Positions 54,832 through 63,894 of a stretch of 64,000 nucleotides of DNA are shown one piece after another; the stretch's first letter is position 1; every line of letters starts with the position of its first letter. This DNA is from CALACW01 sp002431305 (lineage in GTDB: Bacteria > Bacillota > Clostridia > Oscillospirales > Acutalibacteraceae), in assembly GCA_937890355.1 (NCBI GenBank), contig CALACW010000037.1, forward strand, positions 1-64,000, given 5' to 3'. The position numbers and the translations under genes are program-made. Under the pieces are notes generated by a model, which saw only the letters and a program-made list of their open reading frames with translations, did no database searches and was not told the DNA's origin.

Positions 54832-56601
54832 ATGACCGGACAAAACCGCGCTTTTATAAAACAGCTCGAAAAATGCCGAAAAAGCGTTTTTTCTCTCGGC
54901 GGACTCAAGAGCGTGCGTGAACTTTTTGACAGGGCTCGAAACTCATATTCGGGCAGAACCTGCATTGTCGAAAAAAAGAATAAAAAGACGGTTTCGTATT
55001 CTGTTGACAGATTCGCCCTCGACGTAAAACAGTTGAGTTTCGCGCTCGAAAATGCGGGGCTTACCGGCAGACATATCGGTATCGTCGGGGAGAATTCGTA
55101 CCGCTGGGTCGTCGCTTTTTTTGCTCTGACGACGGTCGGTTCCGTTGCCGTGCCTATAGATAAGGAACTGCCCGACGCGGATATAGTGAAACTTCTGAAA
55201 AAAGCGGACGCGTCCGCAGTGTTTTGCTCGGCTCCCTATTATTCGGCGGGACTTATTATGAAAGAGGATAATCCCGATTTTAAATGTATTTCTCTTTCCG
55301 ATAAAAAAAGAGATGGAATTGTTGATTTTGAGGAATTCATATCATCCGCTTCTTCATATTTAGAGGCTGAGAATTTTTTTAACAGATATTTTCCGTTGTC
55401 TGACGATGCGGCCGTTATAATCTTTACATCCGGAACTACCGGTGCCAATAAGGGAGTTGTGCTCACGCACGGCAATCTGTGCGCAAACGTCGATTCTCTT
55501 TCGAGAATGATAGACGTTCCGACGGCGTTCAGTGTGCTTCCCATGAATCATGCGTACGAACTCGGATGCAGTGTTCTTACTGCAATATATATAAATGCAG
55601 TGCTGTATATTAACGACAGGCTCAGAAACGTACAGAAAAATATAACCGAATTTAAACCGGATGGAATGATAGCCGTTCCGCTAATCGCCGACGCGTTTTA
55701 CGATACGATAATGAACGAAAGTGAAAAGCTCGGCAAAAAGGACAGGCTTTTAAAGGCGGTTAAATTAAGCAATTCGTTAAGGAGTCACGGCATAGATTTA
55801 AGAAAAATTTTGTTTAAAGATATCGCCGATTCGTTCGGAGGAAAACTGCCTCTTATAGCATGCGGAGGAGCGTCGGTAAACGCCGAAAAAATGAAATTTT
55901 TAGACGATGTCGGATTTAAAATAATAATCGGCTACGGATTGACAGAGGCGTCACCGCTGGCGGCTGTTAATTTTGATGTCAGCACCCATCCGGATTCCGT
56001 CGGACTGCCGATGAACGGGTGCGAAGTGAAAATCGATTCTCCCGATTCCGACGGTGCGGGGGAGATTTTCATCCGAGGAAAGAACGTCACGCACGGGTAT
56101 TATAACGACGCAAAATCAAACGAAAAATCATTTACGCCCGACGGATGGTTTAAGACGGGTGACTACGGCAGAATTGATAACGACGGATATCTTTACATAA
56201 CAGGGCGTAAAAAGAATCTCATAATTCTTGACAACGGCAAGAATATCTATCCCGAAGAGATAGAAAATACAATTGAGGAGAATTCATCCGTAATAAAAGA
56301 AGCGGTTGTTTTTCAAACTCAAAAAGAGCTCGAAGGCGGAGGAAAAGCCAATATCCTGGCGGCGGTCGTGGGGCTTAAACCGGGCAGTTTTGCCGGCAGA
56401 ACGCCGAGCGAGATTATGGAGACGGTTTCAAATGAAATATACAGAATAAATCGTCTGCTCCCCGGATATAAACGGATTCACGAGGTTAAATTCGTGTTAA
56501 AGCCTATGCCGAAAACGTCGACTATGAAAGTAATAAGAAACGAAGTAATCAAAATATATTACGAATTAGACAGGAGAAAAACAGCATGTACGAAAAAATA
56601 A
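54832..56601 (+). CDS. AMP-dependent acyl ligase (ANL superfamily)
   Basis: 589 residues. P-loop-like core FTSGTTGANKGVVLTHG near 197-213, YGLTEASPLA near 367-376, KTGDYGRID near 441-449, and catalytic Lys region PKTSTMKVIRN near 561-571. It activates a fatty or other carboxylic acid to the acyl-AMP and passes it to CoA or an acyl carrier protein. A dedicated ACP gene overlaps its 3' end by 16 nt, so an acyl-ACP ligase is the more likely role. Start 54832 has GAGGCGG just upstream; a TTG at 54808 is rejected. The acid is unknown. Confidence 0.85.
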   Translation: MTGQNRAFIKQLEKCRKSVFSLGGLKSVRELFDRARNSYSGRTCIVEKKNKKTVSYSVDRFALDVKQLSFALENAGLTGRHIGIVGENSYRWVVAFFALTTVGSVAVPIDKELPDADIVKLLKKADASAVFCSAPYYSAGLIMKEDNPDFKCISLSDKKRDGIVDFEEFISSASSYLEAENFFNRYFPLSDDAAVIIFTSGTTGANKGVVLTHGNLCANVDSLSRMIDVPTAFSVLPMNHAYELGCSVLTAIYINAVLYINDRLRNVQKNITEFKPDGMIAVPLIADAFYDTIMNESEKLGKKDRLLKAVKLSNSLRSHGIDLRKILFKDIADSFGGKLPLIACGGASVNAEKMKFLDDVGFKIIIGYGLTEASPLAAVNFDVSTHPDSVGLPMNGCEVKIDSPDSDGAGEIFIRGKNVTHGYYNDAKSNEKSFTPDGWFKTGDYGRIDNDGYLYITGRKKNLIILDNGKNIYPEEIENTIEENSSVIKEAVVFQTQKELEGGGKANILAAVVGLKPGSFAGRTPSEIMETVSNEIYRINRLLPGYKRIHEVKFVLKPMPKTSTMKVIRNEVIKIYYELDRRKTACTKK

Positions 56602-56810
56602 TCGATATTTTAATGGAATACGTAAACGTTGATGCGGACAAAATTACCGAGGATACGAATTTAAAAGGCGATCTCGGGCTGAATTCTTTGCAGATGGTCA
56701 ACATGGCGGTAGCTATAGAGGACGAATTCGATATAGAAATATCCGACCGCGACGCGTCCGACGTTGAAACCGTGGGCGACGTAAAACGACTTATTGAGTC
56801 TTTAATGTAG
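56586..56810 (+). CDS. Acyl carrier protein
   Basis: 74 residues, acidic four-helix ACP fold. The phosphopantetheine site is GLNSLQMV with Ser34; the usual DSL is NSL here. It overlaps the acyl ligase by 16 nt, so the two work together, outside the standard fatty-acid synthesis cluster. It may carry a special acyl group for lipid, cell-wall or natural-product chemistry. Confidence 0.88.
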   Translation: MYEKIIDILMEYVNVDADKITEDTNLKGDLGLNSLQMVNMAVAIEDEFDIEISDRDASDVETVGDVKRLIESLM

Positions 56811-56850
56811 AAAAATGTATTACAGTGTAAAAAAATTTACGATTTAGGTA

Positions 56851-56879
56851 TTGACATTCTGCTTTTAGGGTGTTAATAT
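56851..56879 (+). promoter_or_regulatory. Promoter of the isoleucine T-box operon
   Basis: Consensus TTGACA (56851-56856), 17-bp spacer, TAATAT (56874-56879). Transcription should begin near 56886. Confidence 0.87.
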
Positions 56880-56885
56880 ACAGCT

Positions 56886-57148
56886 AAAGGCTGTGACGAA
56901 GACGGCCGGGATTTTAAGTAATTTCAGAGAGTCGGTGCTTGGTGTGAACCGATATTGCTGTTCCCGTGACCCATCGCTTCCGAGCCGGAGACGCGAAAAG
57001 TGCAGTAGTGTTTTCCGAGTGAACTGCGTTAGTGTGAAAGGGATTGATAGATCCTTGAGAGGCACAGGGCGATAGCCGAGTGCAATTTGAGTGGTACCGC
57101 GGATATTTTATTCGTCTCAAAGTTATCAAAGCTTTGAGACGTTTTTTT
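56886..57148 (+). promoter_or_regulatory. T-box leader, isoleucine specifier (AUC)
   Basis: Stem I elements CAGAGAGT (56925-56932) and GGTGTGAACC (56941-56950); specifier ATC at 56973-56975, followed by the usual purine; T-box sequence GAGTGGTACCGCG (57089-57101); terminator CGTCTCAAAG (57113-57122) with CTTTGAGACG (57132-57141) and a T run (57142-57148). In the aligned column the leucine T-box at 42.8 kb reads CTC. The genes downstream end in a branched-chain aminotransferase, which supports isoleucine. CCC or ACC specifiers, one frame off, are less likely. Confidence 0.88.
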
Positions 57149-57178
57149 ATTGTCTCAAAGCAGTGCGGAGGAATTAAA

Positions 57179-59458
57179 ATGACTGAAACAGCAAACGAAA
57201 AATCAAAGATCCTCGAAATAGCTCAGCGTATCCACGAGCTTAGAGACATCACCGGATTTACGACTGCCGAAATGGCGGAAAAGACCGAGGTCTCCGAGGA
57301 AAGCTACCTTGATTACGAAGCGGGCAAACTAGACTTCCCGTTTACTTTCATTCACAAATGCGCTCTCGCGTTCGGCGTTGAGATTACAGACCTGTTAGAG
57401 GGTCACAGCGCGCGTCTTTCGTCCTACACCGTAACGAGAAAGGGCAGAGGACAGACGACCGCTACCGAAGAGGGCATCACGATTCAGAACCTTGCTCCGA
57501 TGTTCAGAAAGAAACTCGCCGAGCCCTACTGGGTAAGATACGAGTATTCCGATGAGCTTCAGAAAAAGCCGATTCACACCACGACCCATTCGGGACAGGA
57601 ATTCGACCTTGTTATAAGCGGAACGCTTCTCGTTCAGGTCGGCGGACATAAGGAACTTCTTCACGAGGGCGACAGTATTTTCTACAACAGTTCGACCCCT
57701 CACGGAATGATAGCCGTCGACGGCAAGGACTGCGTATTTCTTGCTATGGTTATAGCAAGCGATGACGGATTCAAACCATTTGCGGATCATCACATCATCA
57801 ATGAATTTACCCCTGCGGAACACAGAAATCTTGTCTGCGAGAAGTTTATACACCCCGTTGAGGACGAAAACGGATGTCTTAAAGATATCTCATTTACCGA
57901 CGCGGATAAATTCAATTTTGCATTCGATATTGTAGACGAGGTCGCGAGACTTCATCCCGATAAGACCGCCATGGTTCACGTTTCGGCAGACAAGACTGAG
58001 AGAGTTTTCACATTTAAAGATATTAAGCAGAAATCCGCGCAGGCGGCAAACTATTTTAAATCATTGGGAATCAAAAAAGGCGACAGGGTAATGCTTGTTA
58101 TGAAACGTCATTATCAGTTCTGGTTTGCGATTCTCGGACTTCACAAGCTCGGTGCGGTAGTCGTTCCCGCTACGAATCTTCTCGTAGAACACGACTTCGA
58201 TTACAGATTCAACGCAGGCGGAATTTCCGCTATCGTATGTACCGCCGACGGCGACACCGCTCATCAGGTCGACCTCGCTCATAAGAATTCACCGACTCTT
58301 AAAACTAAGATAATCGTCAACGGCGAGCGTGAGGGCTGGCATAATTTCGATAAGGAATTCGTACTTTTCTCGAGAAAATTCGAGAGAACGGCGGACACCG
58401 CGTGCGGCGGCGATCCCATGCTCATGTTCTTTACTTCCGGTACTACGGGATATCCCAAAATCGCGACTCATAACTTCAAATATCCTCTCGGTCACTTCGT
58501 AACCGCTAAATACTGGCACAGAGTCAAGACCGACGGACTTCACTTTACAATTGCCGAGACAGGCTGGGGCAAGGCTCTTTGGGGTAAGCTCTACGGACAG
58601 TGGCTCTGCGAGGGCGCGGTATTCGTATACGACTTTACGAGATTCGACGCAGACGACATTCTTCCGATGTTTAAGAAATACAACATCACAACGTTCTGCG
58701 CGCCTCCGACCATGTACAGAATGTTTATCAAGGACGACCTTTCGAAGTTCGACCTGTCGTCAATTCAGTATGCTACAACGGCGGGCGAGGCTCTCAACCC
58801 CGAGGTATTCTATCAGTTCCAAAATGCTACCGGCTTAAAGGTAATGGAGGGCTTCGGTCAGACAGAGACGACCCTTACAATCGCGAACCTCTACGGTATG
58901 GAGCCTAAGCCCGGTTCAATGGGTAAACCCGTTCCCGGATACGATATAGATATCGTAGACCCCGACGGAAATCCAGTGGGCGTCGGCGAGTCGGGCGAAA
59001 TCGTCGTACGTACGGACAAATTTGTTCCCAACGGTCTGTTCATGGGCTACTATAAAGACGAGGAAAAGACAAAAGAAGCGTGGCACGACGGAATCTATCA
59101 CTCGGGCGACGTTGCATGGAGAGACGAGGACGGAAACTTCTGGTATGTCGGCAGAACCGACGATGTTATCAAATCTTCGGGCTACCGTATCGGACCGTTC
59201 GAAATCGAGAACGTTATCATGGAGCTTCCCTATGTTCTTGAATGCGGCGTTTCCGCCGCTCCAGACGAGATCAGAGGTCAGGTCGTAAAGGCGAGCATTG
59301 TTCTTACCAGGGGAACCGTAGGTACGGACGAACTCAAAAAAGAGATTCAGACCTACGTCAAGAAAAAGACTGCGCCTTACAAATATCCGCGTATAGTTGA
59401 ATTTAAAGAGTCGCTTCCCAAGACGATAAGCGGAAAGATTCAGAGAAACAAGCTTTAA
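57179..59458 (+). CDS. HTH-cupin-acyl-CoA synthetase fusion
   Basis: 759 residues in three parts. An XRE-type helix-turn-helix (about 8-62, RIHELRDITGFTTAEMAEKT), a cupin barrel (about 110-185, with LLHEGDSIFYNSSTPHGM), and an ANL acyl-CoA synthetase (about 230-755). Ligase motifs: FFTSGTTGYPKIATH near 417-431, EGFGQTETTLT near 559-569, SSGYRIGPFEIE near 662-673, and the C-terminal Lys of KTISGKIQRN near 749. It should activate a short or branched carboxylic acid to its CoA thioester. GCGGAGGA is 7 nt before the ATG at 57179; upstream in-frame codons lie inside the T-box. Confidence 0.88.
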   Translation: MTETANEKSKILEIAQRIHELRDITGFTTAEMAEKTEVSEESYLDYEAGKLDFPFTFIHKCALAFGVEITDLLEGHSARLSSYTVTRKGRGQTTATEEGITIQNLAPMFRKKLAEPYWVRYEYSDELQKKPIHTTTHSGQEFDLVISGTLLVQVGGHKELLHEGDSIFYNSSTPHGMIAVDGKDCVFLAMVIASDDGFKPFADHHIINEFTPAEHRNLVCEKFIHPVEDENGCLKDISFTDADKFNFAFDIVDEVARLHPDKTAMVHVSADKTERVFTFKDIKQKSAQAANYFKSLGIKKGDRVMLVMKRHYQFWFAILGLHKLGAVVVPATNLLVEHDFDYRFNAGGISAIVCTADGDTAHQVDLAHKNSPTLKTKIIVNGEREGWHNFDKEFVLFSRKFERTADTACGGDPMLMFFTSGTTGYPKIATHNFKYPLGHFVTAKYWHRVKTDGLHFTIAETGWGKALWGKLYGQWLCEGAVFVYDFTRFDADDILPMFKKYNITTFCAPPTMYRMFIKDDLSKFDLSSIQYATTAGEALNPEVFYQFQNATGLKVMEGFGQTETTLTIANLYGMEPKPGSMGKPVPGYDIDIVDPDGNPVGVGESGEIVVRTDKFVPNGLFMGYYKDEEKTKEAWHDGIYHSGDVAWRDEDGNFWYVGRTDDVIKSSGYRIGPFEIENVIMELPYVLECGVSAAPDEIRGQVVKASIVLTRGTVGTDELKKEIQTYVKKKTAPYKYPRIVEFKESLPKTISGKIQRNKL

Positions 59459-59480
59459 TCAAGCTTTCGGAGATATTATT

Positions 59481-60152
59481 ATGGAGCATAAACGAGTAAC
59501 GCTTTTTGCCGGACACTATGGCAGCGGAAAAACGAATATTGCCGTCAATTACGCATTGAAATTAAAAAAAGACGGCGAAAATGTCGTAATTGCCGACCTT
59601 GACATTGTAAATCCTTATTTCAGGACAAAAGACAGCAAGGACGAGCTTGAAAAGAACGGCATAAAGCTTATCTCGTCCGAATTCGCCAATTCCAACGTCG
59701 ATTTTCCAGCGCTTCCGCAGGAGATGTACGAGGTCACAGATAATAAAAGCGAATTCGCAGTGCTCGACATAGGCGGAGACGACAGGGGCGCATATGCTCT
59801 GGGCAGATACGCCCCGTCTATAAAAGAAGAAAACAACTATGAAATGCTGTTGGTTATAAATAAATACAGACCCTTTACCGCAGATGCCGGGAGCGTTATT
59901 GAAATAATGCGGGAAATTGAACAGGCGGGCGGTATTGCTTTTACGGGAATCGTTAATAATTCAAACCTCGGAGAGGAAACAACGGCTCGGACGGTATTAA
60001 ATTCCGTTGAATATGCGTCAGATGTTTCGCGTATAACGGGACTGCCCGTTAAAATGACGAGCGTGAAACAGAGTCTGTACGACGAATTAAAAGATAAAAT
60101 AGATAACGTTTTTCCTCTTAAATTACAGCATAAAATCACTCAGGAGGTATAA
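59481..60152 (+). CDS. P-loop ATPase, Mrp/ParA-like (SIMIBI)
   Basis: 223 residues. Deviant Walker [10 protein letters not shown] (11-19), then [14 protein letters not shown] (37-50) and [15 protein letters not shown] near 92-106, in which an Asp stands in the place of the Walker B DxxG; this resembles MinD/CobQ/Mrp-type switch proteins. It sits between the acyl-CoA synthetase and the ferredoxin of the oxidoreductase, so it may assist iron-sulfur loading or assembly of that enzyme. CGGAG lies upstream. Function not established. Confidence 0.75.
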   Translation: MEHKRVTLFAGHYGSGKTNIAVNYALKLKKDGENVVIADLDIVNPYFRTKDSKDELEKNGIKLISSEFANSNVDFPALPQEMYEVTDNKSEFAVLDIGGDDRGAYALGRYAPSIKEENNYEMLLVINKYRPFTADAGSVIEIMREIEQAGGIAFTGIVNNSNLGEETTARTVLNSVEYASDVSRITGLPVKMTSVKQSLYDELKDKIDNVFPLKLQHKITQEV

Positions 60153-60154
60153 TA

Positions 60155-60361
60155 ATGGCAAAACTTACCTTTAAATCAGACCTCTGCAAGGGCTGCGGAC
60201 TCTGCGTTTCGGCATGTCCGAAGCACCTGTTGTCCTTAGCGCAGGACAAATTAAACGTTAAGGGACATCATCCCGTTGAAATAACCGATATGTCGGAGTG
60301 TATAGCGTGCGCATTCTGTGCAACGATGTGTCCCGACTGCGTTATTAAGGTAGAGAGGTGA
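60155..60361 (+). CDS. 2-oxoacid oxidoreductase ferredoxin-type subunit
   Basis: 68 residues with two 4Fe-4S motifs: Cys11, 14, 17, 21 and Cys49, 52, 55, 59. It is the delta (electron-transfer) subunit of a four-subunit 2-oxoacid:ferredoxin oxidoreductase. AGGAGG is 6 nt upstream. The alpha subunit gene begins 5 nt after its stop. Confidence 0.95.
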   Translation: MAKLTFKSDLCKGCGLCVSACPKHLLSLAQDKLNVKGHHPVEITDMSECIACAFCATMCPDCVIKVER

Positions 60362-60366
60362 GAATA

Positions 60367-61434
60367 ATGGCAGAAAAAGTATTGATGAAAGGCAACGAGG
60401 CGATAGCCGAGGCCGCTATCAGATGCGGATGTCTTCACTATTTCGGATATCCCATAACCCCGCAGACGGAGGTCGCGGCATATATGGCTAAGCGTATGCC
60501 AAAAGTCGGCGGCACGTTTTTGCAGGCGGAGAGCGAGGTTGCCGCTATTAATATGGTAATAGGAGTTTCCTCTACCGGCAAGCGTGTTATGACCTCGTCG
60601 TCAAGCCCCGGAGTATCGCTTAAAAGCGAGGGTATTTCGTACCTCGCGGGATGCGATCTTCCCGCACTTGTCGTAAACGTTCAGAGAGGCGGTCCCGGAC
60701 TCGGCGGTATTCAGCCCAGCCAGTCGGATTATTTTCAGTCGACAAAGGGCGGCGGACACGGAGATTATCATAATATAGTTTTAGCCCCCGCTTCCGTTCA
60801 GGAAATGGCGGATCTCACCGTTAAGGGATTTGAACTTGCGGATAAATATTCGATGGTTTCAATGATTCTTGCAGACGGAACCATGGGACAGATGATGGAA
60901 CCCGTCGATCTCGAAATCGGAGAAGTAAAAAAATACGAAAAACCGTGGGCTTTGACGGGAACAAAAATGAAAAGAGCGCATAATATCGTAAATTCTTTAT
61001 TTTTAAGCCCCGAAGAACTTGAAAAAAAGAATTTTGAGAGGTATGATAAGTATAAGGTTGTCGAAGAAAACGAGGTTATGTATGAAGAATATCTCATGGA
61101 CGACGCCGATATCTGCCTCGTTGCATTCGGTATAAGCGCGAGAGTGTCGAAGAACGCCGTAAACGAGGCGAGAAAAGCCGGAATCAAGGCGGGACTTATC
61201 AGACCGATTACTCTCTGGCCGTTCCCGAAGAAAGTTTTAAGAGACGCTGCCGATAAATGCAAGGCGTTTATATGCGTCGAAATGAATATGGGACAGATGA
61301 TAGAGGACGTTGAACTCGCGGTAAGATGTAAAAAGCCCGTTTATCTCTGTAACCGTACGGGCGGAATGATTCCCGACCCCGCGGACGTTCTTAAAATGAT
61401 AAAGGATGTAAACAAAAAGGGAGGTAACGAGTAA
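60367..61434 (+). CDS. 2-oxoacid:ferredoxin oxidoreductase, alpha subunit (VorB/KorA-like)
   Basis: 355 residues. GYPITPQTEVAAYMA near 25-39, QAESEVAAINMVIGVSSTGKRVMTSSSSPGVSL near 54-86, and the conserved GGPGLGGIQPSQSD near 103-116 mark the pyrimidine-domain subunit. With beta, gamma and delta subunits it oxidises a 2-oxoacid plus CoA to acyl-CoA and CO2, or runs in reverse with reduced ferredoxin. Start at 60367 uses AGGTG; GTG 60358 overlaps the ferredoxin stop. Overlaps beta at one base. Confidence 0.93.
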   Translation: MAEKVLMKGNEAIAEAAIRCGCLHYFGYPITPQTEVAAYMAKRMPKVGGTFLQAESEVAAINMVIGVSSTGKRVMTSSSSPGVSLKSEGISYLAGCDLPALVVNVQRGGPGLGGIQPSQSDYFQSTKGGGHGDYHNIVLAPASVQEMADLTVKGFELADKYSMVSMILADGTMGQMMEPVDLEIGEVKKYEKPWALTGTKMKRAHNIVNSLFLSPEELEKKNFERYDKYKVVEENEVMYEEYLMDDADICLVAFGISARVSKNAVNEARKAGIKAGLIRPITLWPFPKKVLRDAADKCKAFICVEMNMGQMIEDVELAVRCKKPVYLCNRTGGMIPDPADVLKMIKDVNKKGGNE

Positions 61435-62195
61435 TGGCTGTTGTATTCGACAAACCGCACGCGCTCACAGACGCGGTGCTTCACTACTGCCCGGGCTGTA
61501 CGCACGGCATTATTCACCGTCTCGTTGCCGAAGTTATCGACGAACTCGGTATAGAGGGAAGAACGATAGCCGTAGCCTCCGTCGGATGCTCGGTTATGGC
61601 TTATAATTATTTCAACTGCGACTGCGTTCAGGCTGCGCACGGCAGAGCTCCCGCAGTAGCTACGGGCGTTAAACGTTCCGACCCCGAGAACAATATGGTA
61701 TTTACATATCAGGGCGACGGAGACTTAGCGGCAATCGGTACAGCCGAGACGGTTCATGCCGCCGCAAGAAGAGAGAACATCACCGTTATATTCGTAAACA
61801 ATGCGATTTACGGTATGACGGGCGGACAGATGGCTCCCACGACCCTGCCCGGACAGGTTACGCAGACATCGCCTTACGGACGCGACGTAAATACCGTAGG
61901 TTATCCCGTTAAGGTGTGCGAGCTTCTTTCGAACGTTGACGGCGCGGCATATCTTGAAAGAGTTGCCGTAAACAACGTTAAAAACGTCAGGAACGCCAAA
62001 AAGGCTATCAAAAAAGCGTTTACGTATCAGCTTGAGGGCAAGGGATTCTCTCTCGTTGAGGTTATTTCGACATGTCCGACAAACTGGGGTATGACTCCCG
62101 ACAACGCTATGAAGTGGGTTGAGGATAAGATGATTCCTTACTATCCGCTCGGCGTTTACAAGGATATATATGCAGATTCGGAGGCGGGAAAATGA
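61434..62195 (+). CDS. 2-oxoacid:ferredoxin oxidoreductase, beta subunit (TPP-binding)
   Basis: 253 residues. The TPP/Mg motif reads GDGD (94-97) to [11 protein letters not shown] (122-132); CPGC is at 19-22. It holds thiamine diphosphate, where the 2-oxoacid is decarboxylated or, in reverse, where CO2 is added to the acyl-CoA-derived intermediate. GGGAGG precedes the start. Whether the substrate is 2-oxoglutarate or a branched 2-oxoacid cannot be seen in the sequence; the operon favours branched. Confidence 0.94.
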   Translation: MAVVFDKPHALTDAVLHYCPGCTHGIIHRLVAEVIDELGIEGRTIAVASVGCSVMAYNYFNCDCVQAAHGRAPAVATGVKRSDPENNMVFTYQGDGDLAAIGTAETVHAAARRENITVIFVNNAIYGMTGGQMAPTTLPGQVTQTSPYGRDVNTVGYPVKVCELLSNVDGAAYLERVAVNNVKNVRNAKKAIKKAFTYQLEGKGFSLVEVISTCPTNWGMTPDNAMKWVEDKMIPYYPLGVYKDIYADSEAGK

Positions 62196-62725
62196 GTACG
62201 ACGCGTATACTTTTCGCGGGGTTCGGCGGACAGGGAATACTCTTCGCCGGAAAATTTCTCGCATATAAAGGACTTATAGAAAACAAAGAGGTAAGCTGGC
62301 TTCCGTCGTACGGACCCGAAATGCGAGGCGGTACGGCTAACTGCTCGGTTATTATCTCTGACGAGCCTATCGGTTCGCCGATAGTAAGCGACCCCGACGT
62401 GCTTGTCGTTATGAATCTTCCGTCGCTTGATAAATATGAGGATTCGGTTGTCAGCGGAGGAAAGATATTCGTAGATTCCTCGCTTGTAGACAGAAAAGTT
62501 AAAAGAGATGACGTGGACGTATATTATATACCCGCAACGAAAATAGCGGAGAAAAACGGAATACCCACGCTTGCAAACATGGTTATTACCGGAAAGCTTA
62601 TAAAAGAGCTTGACGAAATACCTTACGAGCATATAGAGGACGCTCTTAAAAAGGTTGTTTCGGCAAGACATCTTGATATGCTTCAGCACAACTTCGACGC
62701 TGTGCAGAAAGGTTACGATTATTAA
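62192..62725 (+). CDS. 2-oxoacid:ferredoxin oxidoreductase, gamma subunit
   Basis: 177 residues. [18 protein letters not shown] near 9-26 and [19 protein letters not shown] near 42-60 are the gamma-subunit signatures. It completes the alpha-beta-gamma-delta enzyme. Overlaps beta by ATGA. Confidence 0.94.
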   Translation: MSTTRILFAGFGGQGILFAGKFLAYKGLIENKEVSWLPSYGPEMRGGTANCSVIISDEPIGSPIVSDPDVLVVMNLPSLDKYEDSVVSGGKIFVDSSLVDRKVKRDDVDVYYIPATKIAEKNGIPTLANMVITGKLIKELDEIPYEHIEDALKKVVSARHLDMLQHNFDAVQKGYDY

Positions 62726-62745
62726 TTTTCAGAGGTGTTGATAAA

Positions 62746-63810
62746 ATGGAAATCAGATTTGAAAGAACAAGCGCTCCCAAAGTTAAACCCGACGAGAGCA
62801 ATCTCGGATTCGGTAATTACTACACGGATCACATGTTTGTTATGAACTGGACAGCCGGCGTAGGCTGGCACGACGCGAGAATCGTACCGTTCGGCGATAT
62901 TACTCTTTCGCCCGCGGCTGTTGCGCTTCACTACGGCGCTGAAATTTTCGAGGGCTTAAAAGCTTACAGAAGAGCTGACGGCGGTGTTCAGATGTTCAGA
63001 CCCATTGAGAATATCAGACGTATGAATTCGTCTGCGGAGAGACTTGCAATGCCTCAGATAGACGAGGACGACGCGTTTAAGATTTATACAACGTTCGTTG
63101 ACTGTGAGAAGGACTGGACCCCCCATGCTCCCGGCACATCGCTCTATTTAAGACCGTTCATGTTCTCGGATGAAGCGCAGCTCGGCGTTCATACTATCAA
63201 GAGCGCGGTATTTATGATTATCGCTTCTCCCTGCGGCAGCTACTACAAAGAGGGGCTTAATCCTGTTTCCATCATGATTGAGACAGACGATGTCCGCGCC
63301 GTCAGAGGCGGTACCGGTTACATTAAGTGCGGCGGTAACTACGCTGCAAGCTCGAGAGCGGGACTTAAAGCCGAAAAGCTTGGTTATTCGCAGGTTCTCT
63401 GGCTTGACGGCGTTGACAGAAAGTATATTGAAGAAGTCGGCGCGATGAACGTTATGTTCAAGATTGACGGAAAAGTTGTAACCCCCGCTCTTCTCGGTTC
63501 TATTCTTCCCGGTGTTACGAGAAAGTCGATTATCGAGCTTCTTAAGGATAAAGGCTACGAGGTCGAGGAGAGACGTTTAAGCGTTGACGAGCTTATCGAA
63601 GCAGCCGAAAACGGCAAACTCGAAGAGATGTGGGGCTGCGGTACGGCCGCTGTCGTTTCACCCGTAGGCAGACTCGGCTACAAAGGCAAGGATTATATCA
63701 TCAACGGCGGAAAGATTGGCGAGACAACGCAGATGCTCTACGACGAACTTACCGGCATTCAGTGGGGTACAAAACCCGATACTCACAACTGGATAGTTAA
63801 GATTAGTTAA
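62746..63810 (+). CDS. ilvE: Branched-chain amino-acid aminotransferase
   Basis: 354 residues, the larger (eukaryote-like) BCAT type. PLP Lys194 is in YIKCGGNYAAS, followed by SQVLWLDG and YIEEVGAMNVMF, and GSILPGVTRKSIIEL near 247-261. It interconverts isoleucine, leucine and valine with their 2-oxoacids using glutamate. AGAGGTG is 9 nt upstream, and it is the last gene of the isoleucine T-box operon, closing the pathway from acyl-CoA to amino acid. Confidence 0.95.
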   Translation: MEIRFERTSAPKVKPDESNLGFGNYYTDHMFVMNWTAGVGWHDARIVPFGDITLSPAAVALHYGAEIFEGLKAYRRADGGVQMFRPIENIRRMNSSAERLAMPQIDEDDAFKIYTTFVDCEKDWTPHAPGTSLYLRPFMFSDEAQLGVHTIKSAVFMIIASPCGSYYKEGLNPVSIMIETDDVRAVRGGTGYIKCGGNYAASSRAGLKAEKLGYSQVLWLDGVDRKYIEEVGAMNVMFKIDGKVVTPALLGSILPGVTRKSIIELLKDKGYEVEERRLSVDELIEAAENGKLEEMWGCGTAAVVSPVGRLGYKGKDYIINGGKIGETTQMLYDELTGIQWGTKPDTHNWIVKIS

Positions 63811-63825
63811 AAAATATCCGAAATT

Positions 63826-63860
63826 ATGCAGTCGGCTTTCATAATCCGGCTGCATTTTTT
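63826..63860 (+). terminator. Terminator after ilvE
   Basis: Stem ATGCAGTCGG / CCGGCTGCAT (one G-T pair) with a 10-nt loop and T run. Confidence 0.88.
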
Positions 63861-63894
63861 AAAAATAATTAAAGAAGAATATTCAGAGGTAAAT

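Noticed and set aside
57080..57178. N-terminal extension of the HTH-cupin synthetase
   Set aside because: These codons are the T-box antiterminator and terminator.
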